DNA from: Rhyzopertha dominica
Lineage: Eukaryota > Arthropoda > Insecta > Coleoptera > Bostrichidae
NCBI GenBank assembly: GCA_025024175.1
Contig: QCXZ01000045.1
Location: 4,032,649-4,096,648, forward strand
Reading direction: 5' to 3'
DNA: 64,000 nt
The notes under the pieces were generated by a model. That model made no database searches, was not told the origin of the DNA, and saw only the letters and a program-made list of their open reading frames with translations. A program made the translations under genes and the position numbers. Below are positions 12,065 to 23,536 of the stretch, piece by piece (the first letter of the stretch is position 1; each line of letters begins with the position of its first letter).

Positions 12065-13621
12065 GTTGCTCCCAGCAGTCCTACCATCGTTATACTAAGA
12101 TATTTTTTTTGTTTCCACAGCTCTATTGCACCTAAATTAGGAACTTACATATTAAGCCTACCACACCCAATGTTTTTGTTTTATCCAGCGGTAATGCAGG
12201 ATAGGGTGGTGTACACCATACATCGATGATTGTATTTGAAAATATTAGAAAAATGCGTTACCCAGCTCTTGGCTCAAACAGGTTACCCAACTTTAAGAAA
12301 ACTCTATTGTAGGGTAATTCTGGTTGCTTACATTCAATCACTTGCTTGCAACGGTACTTCTATGATGAAATGTATACGAGTACATCATTTCAATTATCCT
12401 GGCACACTTTTGACCTGTTTCAAAGTCAGTTGGTTCAGTTTCAGAGGAGGTGCTCCATTTTCTTACTTTTTTTTTTAATTTGCTCATAATGAAACTTTCA
12501 ATCTCCAACAAGCGATCATTGCTTTTAGAACGCTAAAAGCCGGACCGTCACCGTTATGTTAATTAAAGTTTGCTTATTTTCGCAAGGAAATATGTACTTT
12601 AAAAGCTTCTTTATCAGCCTTTTTCCAAAGAAGTTTATTAATACATTTAATAATTAGACAGATAGTAATTACTTTGCAACTTCTTGCTCATCGAGCTGAA
12701 CCGACCAATTCGTTCAAAAAGTTCAAAGGAAATTCCTGATCTTTACAGTTCGACCCGACCATCCTGCCGAGAGACATTTTTAAAGGATATATCCCCCATA
12801 ACTCCTTGCTACACGACTTTACACTCCCAACTGCAGCGGGCCTCAAATAGCATTATATTCTCGGTGCCATAATAAACAGGGCATCATCCAAGATGCATTA
12901 AAGCCCCCGGTTACGTGTCTAAGCACCTTAAAGCCAATACTCTGTGTCGGCAACCACTCCCTTGCATACCCCGTGTGATTTATACCTGGCTCTGCAGTTA
13001 GGTTTAACTACTTCTGCCGAGACAGCTGCTGAAACAAGTTAAATTGTGTACATGGTTTCCGGTGTTTCCGGTTTGGGGAAAATTCAAGTTGAAGAGAAAT
13101 TTACGATTGCGATGAACTGAGTGTTACTGTGGAAGCAATTGATTTACGCCACCATCGCCCCATTAATAATAGCTTTAGAGGGGAATGTGAAACATCGAAG
13201 TACAAATATAAGAAAGAAAGCTTCTTCGGTAAGACGGAAGCTGAGGATTTGAACGGAAGGTTTGCAGGGCGTACCCAAACAGTGCATAATTTCATTAGAT
13301 ATTTCAGTGTATAATAGTTTGTATTATTTTTCTGCCGATGCCTGGAATTGTAGCCAGAGTTAGGACCTCCTTATTTATTGTTTTTGGCCCTTGAAATGTT
13401 TGTTCTGTTCATATGCACGGTCTAGATTTTTCCAGCTTTGCATGTGGCTCCAGTATTTCACTATATATGTTTCTATTCTTGTTGTGATGGTTATTCCTTC
13501 CAGAAGTTCTGTGATCCACTAGTTGCGGTTTCCCGAACAGCTTTGCTTTTTCTGCTGTTCTGAAACTTGTTCTGTTAGCTTTGATAGTAGTATGCCGCAT
13601 TACTGACTCATTAATCGATTG

Positions 13622-13693
13622 AACCAGCCTAGAGTAGGCAATTTCGCTGCTCCCGGATATACTACCGGGTCGGCCGCCTACTCTAGGTTGGAA
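13622..13693. repeat. Long structured hairpin with inner hairpin
   Basis: Outer arms CCAGCCTAGAGTAGGC (13624-13639) and GCCTACTCTAGGTTGG (13676-13691) pair over 16 positions with one G-T wobble. The loop contains its own stem, CCCGG and CCGGG at about 13652-13669. It is unusually GC-rich for the window. It could be a structured RNA, a fold inside a retroelement, or a small palindromic element. Confidence 0.6.
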
Positions 13694-13699
13694 CGGTGT

Positions 13700-14758
13700 T
13701 GGTAGTGGGTTCCCCCACGTAGAGCACGTTACGGGAAGCTTTACAGATTTAGGACCGTTTTATTTATTATTTTCTTATCCTTTGCAAATGGTTATTATGA
13801 TTCCCGCTCCCTCTTACTGGAGCTCGGTATGGAATGATAGTGCTCTGCTGGATATCTCTAGTCTGTGTGCATTAGTTTTTTCTACCGGAGATGGTCCTGA
13901 TTTTCCGTGGTTGGACTTATGTCTGTCTTTCTGGTTTTTGTATAGTACTATGGCACCTGAAGTCAGTGCTTTCGTCCAGATGGAGTGTTATTGTTCCATA
14001 TGGGCTAAAATCTTCTTGTGTAGCATTTTGCTCTTATTTTTCTTCTGTCCAGAAACCATCTTGTTCGAGACGTGCCTGGATTCTGTTGACCCTTTCTATT
14101 GAATTGTATTTTACTAATGTGACTCTCGAATGCTCACGTATTTAGCGATTTATTGACTCGATTGAATGAATGGAAAGACTGTGAAGTAATAAACGAAGAA
14201 AGGAAATAAAGGATGACCTTTCGTTTGTAGCAGTGTAGGCTGCAGTTGACCTAATTTTAAACGTTCTGGTTTTGCTACCTTTTTGGAGTGTAATGTTAAA
14301 TCGAATTATAATGTGTCTATTCATTTCAAGATTTTTCTACCGGGTATTCTGGAGTCTTTTTTTATCTTTATTTTTAAACCTTTTCTAGCTCGGATAGAGG
14401 CGGTCTGTAGCTATATATCTTTGCTCGGTTAATGGCACAAGTTTGATTGTAAAGTTTGTTCTAGCTTGCTGTGTTTATTTTATATAATACTGATTTGTAT
14501 TTCAGAACAATAAAAGACTACTGCTAATCAAGCACCTGCAATATGCATATCATATTAGTAACGTGCTTATGGTTCCTAATAAACCATTTATTTTGAAAAT
14601 ACAACAGACTAGAACTTTTATCTAGTCTTAACTACAAAAATATTTAACGCTTTTCTTTTTTATTACCGTGCCCGTAACGATGTTCTGCGGAAACGCAGAG
14701 TATTCGGTATATTAGGTTACAGTTCCTGGCATAGCAAGCGGTTGCTGGCAGTCACACC
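13700..14758 (-). repeat. Possible LTR next to a polypurine tract, minus strand
   Basis: Read on the minus strand, a purine tract (AAGGGGGGAGG, 14757-14767) is followed immediately by TGTGACTGCC, the arrangement of polypurine tract plus 3' LTR start in gypsy-like elements. A second element boundary and a second LTR were not found, so the LTR length is unknown; the end coordinate at 13700 is arbitrary. Minus-strand open frames nearby (13409-13600, 14142-14324) are not recognisable as gag or pol. Confidence 0.3.
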
Positions 14759-14769
14759 TCCCCCCTTAG

Positions 14770-16794
14770 TGAGCGAGATAAATTTGCATTCGATTGGTCA
14801 AATTTTCCTTTGATCCTGCAGCATTGAAGTCCTGAATTTTATTCTTGGTTGCGATGATTTTAATTAATGTCCAAGAGTTTTGGATTTCTTATTTTTTATT
14901 ATTTGCTTCTTCCTCTTTGTTAATCTAGTTACCTACATATAGATGCGAGCCATACTTGTTTCTTCCCCAGGACTTCGTTGCGATGATTCTGCTTTCCACT
15001 GGGTTATTCTAACACCAATATCCGAACAAGAACGGTTTTGAATATTTCTAATGAACGATTAAAACATATCTAGTGTACGGCGATGTTAATCGACCGCTGT
15101 TAGAAATAGCCTACTAACTGCGCCAGTTGGAATATCGATATCCCGGTTGTATTTAAAAAAACTATTTATTTTTTAAATACAATAGAGTCCTAAGTGTCGG
15201 GTTGATGTCGGGTTTTTGCTAGATAGTAGCTTATGGTCTATATGCGTAAACGAATAACTTTTTTAGGTAGGGTCACTCTGGTGTTGCCCCTAGGGTTAAA
15301 GTACCCATTTTTCATACAAAATTTAATGCATTGCATTATGACGGTGCGTGTCAAATTTGGATTAAAGCTATGATTTAAAAAAAAACGAACCAAGTGGTTT
15401 CTGACTGATCGCTAAGTAACTCACAATGTTATCTAAACAATTTTGTAATGCAAATCTAATCGTTATCAGCTCATCTCTTATATTTTTCTGCGGCCAACGA
15501 GATTTCCTATAAAACAAAATAACATTGTATCACTGTACTAATACAATTTATTATTATTGCTACAAAAGCTAACNATCTTTTTTTTACTAAATACATTTAC
15601 CGTATAAAACATTTAGATAGCATAATTATTTAAAGTTGGTTAGATACCGATGACGTTATCTCAGACACCGTTAACTTTATTAGTGATGTTGGTCAATTAT
15701 TATCATGTAACTGATACAGAAACAAGTGTTCAGTGATGATCTTACAGGCAAATCAAACTAAATATGAAAAAACAAATAATTTTGAGTACTTATTCGGTAG
15801 TACGTTAGTACTGCTAGTAATAGAAGTATGGTAAAATGTTTTAATTTAGAATATTTTGTTGTAAATGAATTTTGATTTAGGTTTGTTAGTTAAAGTTAAT
15901 ATATGTATAAAAGAATAATGCAAAAATAAATATGCACTACGAGGACGTTGCAGTTCACTTAACTGTACACATTATATTTAAATAATTCTGTTTTTATTAA
16001 TACCCCAACTATAAATATAGATGAAACGGGCAAAAACAAATTAAGACCACTTCATCCTCTATACCATTTCTATGTTTATTTAATCCCTTTATTGTTATGC
16101 TGCCTCGTGCCGACACACCACCACAAGCAATCTCGAAAACGGCCTTATCCAGATTTCGTTTTTCGCTAAACAAACTGTCGAGTGCTAATTGAGCAAATCA
16201 TCAAACATCCCAGTAAATTCGAGGGTGAATAATTTAAAGCGAGCTCGAAAAAGACAAACAAGTCGTTTAAAAAGCATACCTACCGAGGCGAACAGTTTGT
16301 CTGCCCTTCGAGCTGCTAGCTTCGTTCTAAAGAAATTGATTTATTAGGTAGTAATTGGAAAAAGGCGTCGAGTTCAGCTGGTTTGACAAAAAGATTGTGC
16401 CTTGTATTGGCTCCCGCATTGGTTTGATTCTTCCGTTTCCATTAGCCCTGGAGGAAGTAACGGCGCCTTTGAAATTATTGTACCCTGTAGACTACATTTC
16501 CTTTCGCAATAGCAAAATAATAAAAAAAGGATAAGGTACTATAATTATTTGCTTCTTTTGCGGAATTCCTTGGTTAAATGTTTGTTTTTTTGTAAGCTGT
16601 GGTTATTTTCTAAATTAAAAAAAAACTGTATTTTTGACTACGTTTCAGCTGTATTTATTGGTTTTAGTCATTTAAGTAAGTACATTTTAAACCTGACAGC
16701 ATGTGTTTAAAATAATACCTACTTTTACTGACATTTGTATAAAAAATATATTTCCCGATATATTTGATAAAAGTTTGCGGTCGCACAATTATAT
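14770..16794. other. Stretch without recognisable gene
   Basis: No coding region recognised. One N lies at about 15574. The GC-balanced island at 16070-16500 is listed separately. Confidence 0.5.
16070..16500. promoter_or_regulatory. Candidate conserved non-coding island
   Basis: Complex, non-repetitive, GC-balanced sequence in AT-rich surroundings, with no usable frame and no transposon hallmarks. It holds several homeodomain-type cores (GCTAATTGAGC, GATTTATTAGG, GTAATTGG). Such islands in insects are often enhancers conserved between species; this is inference from composition. Confidence 0.3.
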
Positions 16795-16866
16795 AAATAT
16801 TTTTCTTAAATTAGTGGGTAATTGACCTTGATGTTATTTATAATAGAGTGAACTTTTTAATTATTG

Positions 16867-16903
16867 CCAAGCTTTCGACTTTATTAGAGTCTTCGTCAGG
16901 GCT
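16867..16903 (-). ncRNA. Hammerhead-ribozyme-like core, left PLE repeat
   Basis: On the minus strand: GCC, CTGACGA, a stem II of GACT/AGTC with loop, GAAA, then AGCTT and GGC. GCC and GGC can pair as helix I, and AGCU is self-complementary, as in hammerheads that work as dimers. One extra A sits between CTGACGA and stem II. It mirrors the right-repeat copy, so both copies preserved the core despite other changes. Confidence 0.55.
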
Positions 16904-17188
16904 TCTGTTAAAACAGCACTTATAAATTACAAATTAATTAACACATCTAACTTACAAATTCTGAGATTGCTATAAATCAGCCTTATACAAATACATTCCA
17001 CGTTTTCTAACATACACCTATATACGTATATTAGTAAGCCTTTGGTAAATTTTCTCCTTGTAATTTATATTAGATGACACATTTCAATTTTAGCTCAATA
17101 TGTAATGGATTATTTGCTTGACACTTGTATTCCCAAATTGTCTTTTCAAATTATATTCATAGAATAATTTGTTGATGATTTAATTCTT

Positions 17189-18071
17189 TTGTTACTTATA
17201 CAAAGCCTAGATGAAATTTTGGAAAATTTTAACTCTTTTGATGAACACATCAAGTTTACAGTTGAGCGAGATGTTGATGGTGGGGTTCCGTTTCTTGATA
17301 CCATGGTCATAAGAAAAGATAACAAATTAATTCTGGATTGCTATCAAAAACCAACAGCTTCAGGTAGATATATCAATTTTTGGTCAAATCATTCAACAAA
17401 CATAAAAATTCACTTTGTAAAACAAATGAAAAAAAAAGAATAGTTAAAATTTCACATCCTAATTTTATTAATAAAAACCTAAATAAACTGAAAATTTTAC
17501 TTTTAAAAAATTCATATCCAAAGGTCTTAATAAATAAGATATTATTTTCTGCCAGTGAATTTTATACAGTTAATGATCGTGATGCTGATCTTACTCGAAT
17601 AAATAATGAAAATGTTCGTTTTGGCTTTCTCCCTAATATAACTGGTTTAACAATACAAATGATTAGAATTTTTCAAAGGGAAAATTTAAAAGTAGCTGTT
17701 AAAAGCGTAAAAAAGGTTCAAATCAGTTTAGTCACCTCAAATCAAAAATACTATTAAAATTTCAGTCAGGTGTGGTTTATTGTTTAACATGTGTCAGTTG
17801 TGGTAAAAATTATGTAGGACAAACATCCCAATGGCTATCTAATAGATTAGCTCTTCATAAAAGTGACATCACTACAAAACGTGATAGATGTGCTCTAGCT
17901 GAGCATATGTTAATTAACAATCATAGGGTAGATTGGGACAACGTCAAAATTTTAGACAAAGAACAGCAAACCAATAAAAGATTAATCCTTGAAATATACC
18001 ATGTTAATAGAACAGAGAACACCATCAACAAAAAATCAGACACAAATCAATTAAGTAACATTTACACATAG
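17189..18071 (+). pseudogene. Penelope-like RT C-terminus plus GIY-YIG endonuclease
   Basis: PLE polyproteins join a telomerase-like RT to a C-terminal GIY-YIG nuclease that nicks the target. Here the first frame (17189-17440) is the RT thumb side (PFLDTMVIRKDNKLILDCYQ, then KPTASGRYINFWSNH). It passes by frameshift into 17380-17757 (HPNFINKNLNKLK and so on). A third frame (about 17762-18071) holds the nuclease: VYCLTCVSCGKNYVGQTSQW, then NRLALHKSDI and a downstream LAEHMLINNHRVDWD. The VY...YVGQT pair matches the GIY-YIG core and CxxC-like cysteines precede it. The catalytic RT box YxDD would lie upstream and is absent. Three frames in 880 bases make it a dead copy. Confidence 0.88.
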
Positions 18072-18389
18072 TTACTGTCTCCTGACCTTCTTATTAAAAT
18101 TCTATCCATAAATTTGAAATGGATGTTATATGAAATGTTTTTTGATCGTATGCACTGTGACGACAGTATAAGTTTGACAAAAAAATTTGGTATTGTTTTA
18201 TTTTTGAAATGTATCATCTAATATAAATTACAAGAAGAAAATTTACCAAAGGTTTACTAACATACGTATGTAGGTGTATGTTAGAGAACGTGGCATGCAT
18301 TTGTATAAGGCTAATTTATAGCAATCTCAGAATTTGTAAGTTAGATGTGTTAATTAGTTTGTAATTTAATAAGTGCTGTTTTTACAGAA

Positions 18390-18426
18390 GCCCTGACGAA
18401 GACTGTAATAAAGTCGAAAGCTTGGC
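18390..18426 (+). ncRNA. Hammerhead-ribozyme-like core, right PLE repeat
   Basis: Sense-strand core downstream of the nuclease: GCC (18390-18392), CTGACGA (18393-18399), stem II GACT...AGTC, GAAA (18416-18419), palindromic AGCT, U, then GGC (18424-18426). Helix I pairs GCC with GGC, and cleavage would fall after the U before GGC. Hammerhead ribozymes are known in terminal repeats of Penelope-like elements. The extra A before stem II differs from the minimal consensus, which lowers certainty. Confidence 0.6.
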
Positions 18427-18499
18427 AATAATTAAAGAGTTCACTCTATTATAAATAACAACAAGGTTGACTACCCCCAAATTTAAGAAAAATATTTCC

Positions 18500-19224
18500 C
18501 GGTATATATAACACATGTTCAAATAAAACAAGTTAACCATTCGTTTATTTTGAACTGTTGATTAAGACGGTGCGAAAGAGGAATGTGCTTTATTGCTTAC
18601 TACTAACACGATCTTCAATAAGTGTTATGATAAATCCGTTGAGAAAATTAATATCGACCATCCAGGAAAATTTTTGTGGCGAAAAGGCTTCTAAACGTGC
18701 GTTGGTAAACATAAGCTTTCGAAGGATCCGATGTATGTAGTAGAAAGTAGAGAAATTGCGAGAATATTCCTGCTGCCCAGTATCATATTCAGTCTGCGAC
18801 TGTGATTTTTTATGTTGATGCTGGACTTTATCCCGTATGTTCGCTCAGACTGATTATTTCTAAATAACGTACACGAAGTATTTTTAAAAAAAAAACATCT
18901 CCCACTTGTCCTTGCATGTACTAATATGTTTGTGAAGCGACATTATTCCCTTTTAACGACTGTAAACACCAGATCTGTTTCGAACTCGTGAAATATATCT
19001 ATTATAATAATATGGTTCTTTACTGTACTGACATATCATTTTCAAATCAGTTGTGCTTATGAACCTCACAAATTAATGTACAACAAAACAATATAATACA
19101 ACAAACTCTGGGTTTACGTTCAACTTAATAACATTGCCGGTGATGACTTAATTCCCAGTTTTATTATTAGCGACTGCAGGTATGCATTTGCTCGGCCTTT
19201 ATTCATCTTGATCAATTAAGCAAT
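18500..19224. other. Spacer without recognisable gene
   Basis: No frame or repeat recognised between the Penelope-like element and the next LINE. Confidence 0.5.
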
Positions 19225-20165
19225 TACAACTTCAATATTTCCATCAAAATGGGAGCGTGCTAGAGTTTGTCCTGTTCTAAAAAAAGAGATAGTTCTCACA
19301 TTTCCAGCTACAGACAAATCTCCATTTTGTCTTTGAACAGGCGTTATATTCCATAATTTATAGCAATATAAAGAAGTGTGTTTCTTCTCACCAGCATGGA
19401 TTTGTTTCTGGTCGTTCTACTTGTCACCAACCTTGTAACGTTCATGCAATATATTTCTGAAACCATAGATTTTAGAGGTCAGGTGAATGTAATTTGCACT
19501 GATTTCACCAAAGCTTTTGATAAAAATCAGCATAATATCCTCCTACATAAATTAAGTTATTTTGGCTTCTCTTACAAATCTATGTTACTAATTCAGTCGT
19601 ATCTAAGAGATAGAATTTTTTGTCACATACAATTCTTTCCTTTCCTCATAAATTTCTGTTAATTCTGGTGTTCCTCAAGGATCCAATCTTGGATCCTTGT
19701 TATTTATATTATTTATAAATGATCTACTGTCTTATCTATCTTGTCCAGCTCTTGCCTATGCTGATGACATAAAAATATTAAATTCCATCTCTTTTCAAGG
19801 ATACCAATTTGCTTCAAACTTAGATACTATTGCTGAATGGTGTGATAAATTTGAATTAAAGTTAAACGTCAGCAAATGTACTGTTTTACACGCAGTCACG
19901 CATCTCTTGAATACTCCTAGTATGTTAATGATGTTCTTGAAAAGAAAATAAGAAAATAACCTTTGTATAACTTTCGATTCCGAGTTATCCTTCCTCACTC
20001 ATCTCCAATCCGTTTGTAATTCTGCTTATAGATNCTTGGGATTTGTCATGCGTGTTGGTAGAAACTTTTCTGATTACTCTTTTAAAAAATTTATTTCATG
20101 CTTATGTCCTGAGTAAGATTGAATATGCTTCTTTGTACTCTATCTATGATATTTAAAGGCCGATG
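19225..20165 (+). pseudogene. LINE copy 2, jockey/CR1-type reverse transcriptase relic
   Basis: RT blocks in order over several frames: WERARVCPVLKK and an SSHISSYRQISIL-like block (about 19250-19330), VICTDFTKAFDKNQHNILLH (about 19488), GVPQGSNLGSLLFILFINDL (about 19668), and a well-kept catalytic box LAYADDIKIL (about 19752). The thumb follows (LDTIAEWCDKFELKLNVSKC), then DSELSFLTHLQS and a degraded tail near 20120. Compared with copy 1 this copy keeps YADD but has lost the C-terminal end and contains at least three frameshifts. Both ends are therefore truncated. Confidence 0.88.
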
Positions 20166-21629
20166 AATGTAATCCAATATTCAATGTACGACCTTTACAT
20201 TCATACACAGTAATAGGAATTTGTTGTGTCAAATTTGCAGTTTCTTTTCTCTTAAAATCGAGCTTTACCCTCCTGCATTATGATTGACAACAGAAAAAAT
20301 GTTACTTTTATTATTCTGTTTTTGATTTATAAGTTGACTTAGATTGATATAATTTGTCCTGCTTTATACTTTTATCGCCCATACATCTTATCATGCTTTA
20401 TGTGTGCTGCTATGTTATTAACAGACACGTTACGTCGATTAAAGGTCACAAAAAATATGAAAAGAACTACGAAGGAACCTGGAAGAGAGGAGAATTACTA
20501 TTATTCTTCTGCAATTTTTTTTTGTTCAAAACTAATAACCTTCGAGAAAACTGACAGTGTAAGAGAGAACTACACACAATGTAAAGATCAACTTATTAAT
20601 ACAATTATTGCATTTAAAAAACGATACTGATCACTCTAGAATAAAAGTGAAGGTGGTAAATGCTGCTAACAGCTGTTTTAATTTTTCATACAAAAACCTT
20701 CTTGTAACAAACATGTAGTAGCAATACTCCCAAAATCTGAGTTCGCATTTCGACTTTTAACCAGTCCCGCGGTTGCCGAGCATATCTACGCGTCCCGGGG
20801 GACTCTGGAAGTGGATAACGGCCTTTTATGCGTAGCTGAGCGATCGCACCGCTGAGGATTTAGACCAGAAGGGCTTTTCCGATACGGTTGAGCTCGCAAG
20901 CAATGTTGCCAGATGTCTTTCTAAGAAACTGATAATTAAAATAAATCTACCACTGCTATCGTGAAGTTCAGTATGTCCTATTCAGGTTTTTGCTATCAGC
21001 TGAAGCAATTGTAAAATTAAACATGGTATTGATCCCAGAAAGGGGACCGACCTAGTGCTTTCATAACTTTTCAAAAAATGATTCAGTTTGTTCCACAAAT
21101 GCCAGGTGCTTGATCCAATTAGACAATAAATAATAACTGTATTAATGCATTTTTCTGCGTCAAAGGCCGTTTACAAAACTTTTACACTATAATGTAATGA
21201 ATTAGAACGCTACAACTTCAGAACTCAACGCAAGTTAAGAACAAGCGTCTCTCAAATTTGAACTGTTAACTACGATTACGACTGATACTAATTGACCGCC
21301 TCTAACTTAATAGGGGATGCTACTAACTAAACGAAATCGCAAGTTCTAGTAACCACATGAAAGCCAGTATAATGTATTTGACGTACTCTTAGTTGAACGC
21401 ACTCGACCAAACTTGCACATGAGTCACAATAAACAATTTGGTGGACGATTTTTTATAACAATAATTATATTTAACACATAACGAATAAAATGTTGAACAA
21501 ATATAAAATTATATAGATACCTAAACTTTCGCTCCACAGTAATCGATGATTTGGTCTCTGCTAGCCACAAAACATATTAAGCTTTTTTCTGGGGGAAGCC
21601 GTTTTTACAACAGAGCAGATACGTTTCTA
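20166..21629. other. Stretch without recognisable gene
   Basis: No coding or repeat call. A GC-rich patch at 20750-20900 with several CCGCGG/CGATCG-type sites stands out from the AT-rich background and could be a non-coding functional island. Confidence 0.45.
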
Positions 21630-21695
21630 TACCTCGAGATTGCAGGTTCGAATCCCGCATGGGCATAGATATTTGTGCATATCCTTATTAATAAA
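21630..21695 (+). repeat. tRNA-derived SINE fragment
   Basis: A perfect RNA polymerase III B box, GGTTCGAATCC (21645-21655), is followed by CGCATGGGCATAGATATTTGTG. The same post-B-box arrangement (GGGCATGCGTGTTTGTG) occurs in the minus-strand SINE at 43900-44030, so both belong to one family. No A box is present here; the 5' part is lost. Confidence 0.6.
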
Positions 21696-21699
21696 AAAT

Positions 21700-23536
21700 T
21701 TCTGATGGCATACAAGAAATAGCTTAATGAACTGGTTAACTGGAAGAACCAATTAACAGAAATAACCTGTTTTACAAAATATAATTAATAACAATTTGCT
21801 CGATCCAAATCTTACATTAATTACTTTGCATCGTGAGTTGAAAGAAAGCAATACAAAAAAGACCTGCCTATACGAGAGTTAAAAACGTAATTGCAATTGA
21901 ACGATCCCACCTATCGAAAGCTTCCATGTACATTTTAAGAACACTATCTAAAAGTGTTAGAAAGACTTATTCAAGTATTACTTAAATATGTGATTGGCAA
22001 AACACGTCAGAACTATATCCCTTAACCTACAAATTTATTATCTTATTACTGTCCTCATCAATTCTTTGACAGAACAAAAATCCCATATAAAAAGAAACTT
22101 GCCTGAACTGTATCGGGATAGGGAGCGAGCGAATCAGCCTTTAATATGCAATTAGAATAATCCAAGGCTTATGGCAAAGGAGCCATAAACATCAACCTTC
22201 TCAGAAGATGCAGTGCTCGTCCTTGGTCGTATCTTCTAACATATGACCATTACATAAAGGACAAAAACAATAACTGTCAAATCACTTGACCACGATAATC
22301 GCCCTCAAAAAATAACTGACCATGACGAAATCGATATAGTTATGGAGAGCTACCGCACTTTGATTCATTTAAACAGCAGCGTTCATGACACTGGAACAAA
22401 GAACAAATGTGTCGAGCTCACGGATACTTGACAGAATATTAATTCCACTGGAATCACCATGAAGTTACGAATGGGTCAAATATACGAGTTTGATACCACT
22501 GAAGCATCAGGCCATCATGCTATCAATAAATTAGTGTTCCCGTTAACTGTTTTCTCTTTTTAACCTCTCCTAACTGCTCCTGAATTTCAATCAGCATTCA
22601 ATACCCTGAAAACGACTCGTGAATCTTGACAGCACGCAAACGCATAAAATGCGACCTTTCTTCATTTTGTTTCAAGCCCTATTCTTGACAAAAATTCAGA
22701 ATGATCTGAATGAAACAAATTATTGGATTGCTCGATCAAGCTTTGGTTCAAACTGGCTTGAAGAAAAGTACTTGTATCTGGCAACATCGTTTTGGATGAA
22801 GTCCTTGATTATGCTTTATGCTGCAAAGGAATGCCCACGCAAGGTGAAGGGAGCCCTGGTGTTTATCACGGCGAAGTTCGTGGAGTAGAACACAACATAA
22901 ATAAGAACAGGAGGTGCAACCGTTTCTCATTTGTTTTTACGATTTACGAACGGGGGCGATGAAAAGGGGGTTTTCCCTTGTTTTACGAGCCGAATTCTGA
23001 NTGTAAATACTGACTAAAAGATTAGTAGCGCGTGTTATTTTAGGCAGGTATACCTAACAAAAGGAATCTTATTGGAAGACATTAAGTCAGCAAAGCATAA
23101 GATAATATAAATAAAGATAANTATATACATATTCTCCGAGGACTGCTGACTATCGATTATATTTCGTATTTTATATGCTAGAACGGTTATGGGTCTGATG
23201 GTTTGTAAAAGTATATTATTGCATTTACTGGTACCTGTTTTTAGGTACCTTAATATCAACAACAATGGTTAGAAAAAACCTGTCTGGTAGACAGCTTCTG
23301 CTACCTAATCGTATGTCAAAATGTTTTGAACTATTGACGCATCTTCAGAAAGATCTTCCCCTGAATCTAAATTAATAATGAAAAATTACTTGATATCTTA
23401 CATCAGCCAAGCACGATTCACCTCCCTAGCTATTTTGTTTGCCGCATCTGAATTAGCAAGAAAACTATTATGAATCTTTTATTAACATATTTACTGTATA
23501 GCATGTCAGAAAGTAGTAGATGAGCAATGAGGTTGT
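21700..23536. other. Stretch without recognisable gene
   Basis: No clear coding region. The plus frame at 22619-22888 is open for 89 codons but has no recognisable domain. The 350 bases before 23537 could be 5' LINE sequence (a GSDGL-like stretch near 23190), too weak to call. Confidence 0.4.

Larger units (their letters stand above)
10689..13620. other. Stretch without recognisable gene
   Basis: Several open frames (11558-11902, 12038-12478, 13101-13314) show no family features. It contains a short perfect hairpin (11070-11100) and a TATCGATA cluster (about 11996-12064), listed separately. Confidence 0.5.
16795..18495 (+). mobile_element. Penelope-like element with inverted terminal repeats (PLE copy 1)
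   Basis: Two ~292-base repeats, 16795-17087 and 18204-18495, are reverse complements of each other at high identity and enclose a GIY-YIG/RT relic. Penelope-type elements are known to have terminal repeats (pLTRs) that may be direct or inverted, so the arrangement fits this class. Each repeat includes a hammerhead-like core (listed separately). The RT catalytic core is missing, so the internal part is deleted or 5'-truncated. The outer ends do not show a clear target duplication. Confidence 0.85.

Noticed and set aside
21630..21695. A functional tRNA gene at the GGTTCGAATCC box
   Set aside because: No A box, no cloverleaf arms, and the downstream sequence matches another SINE copy.
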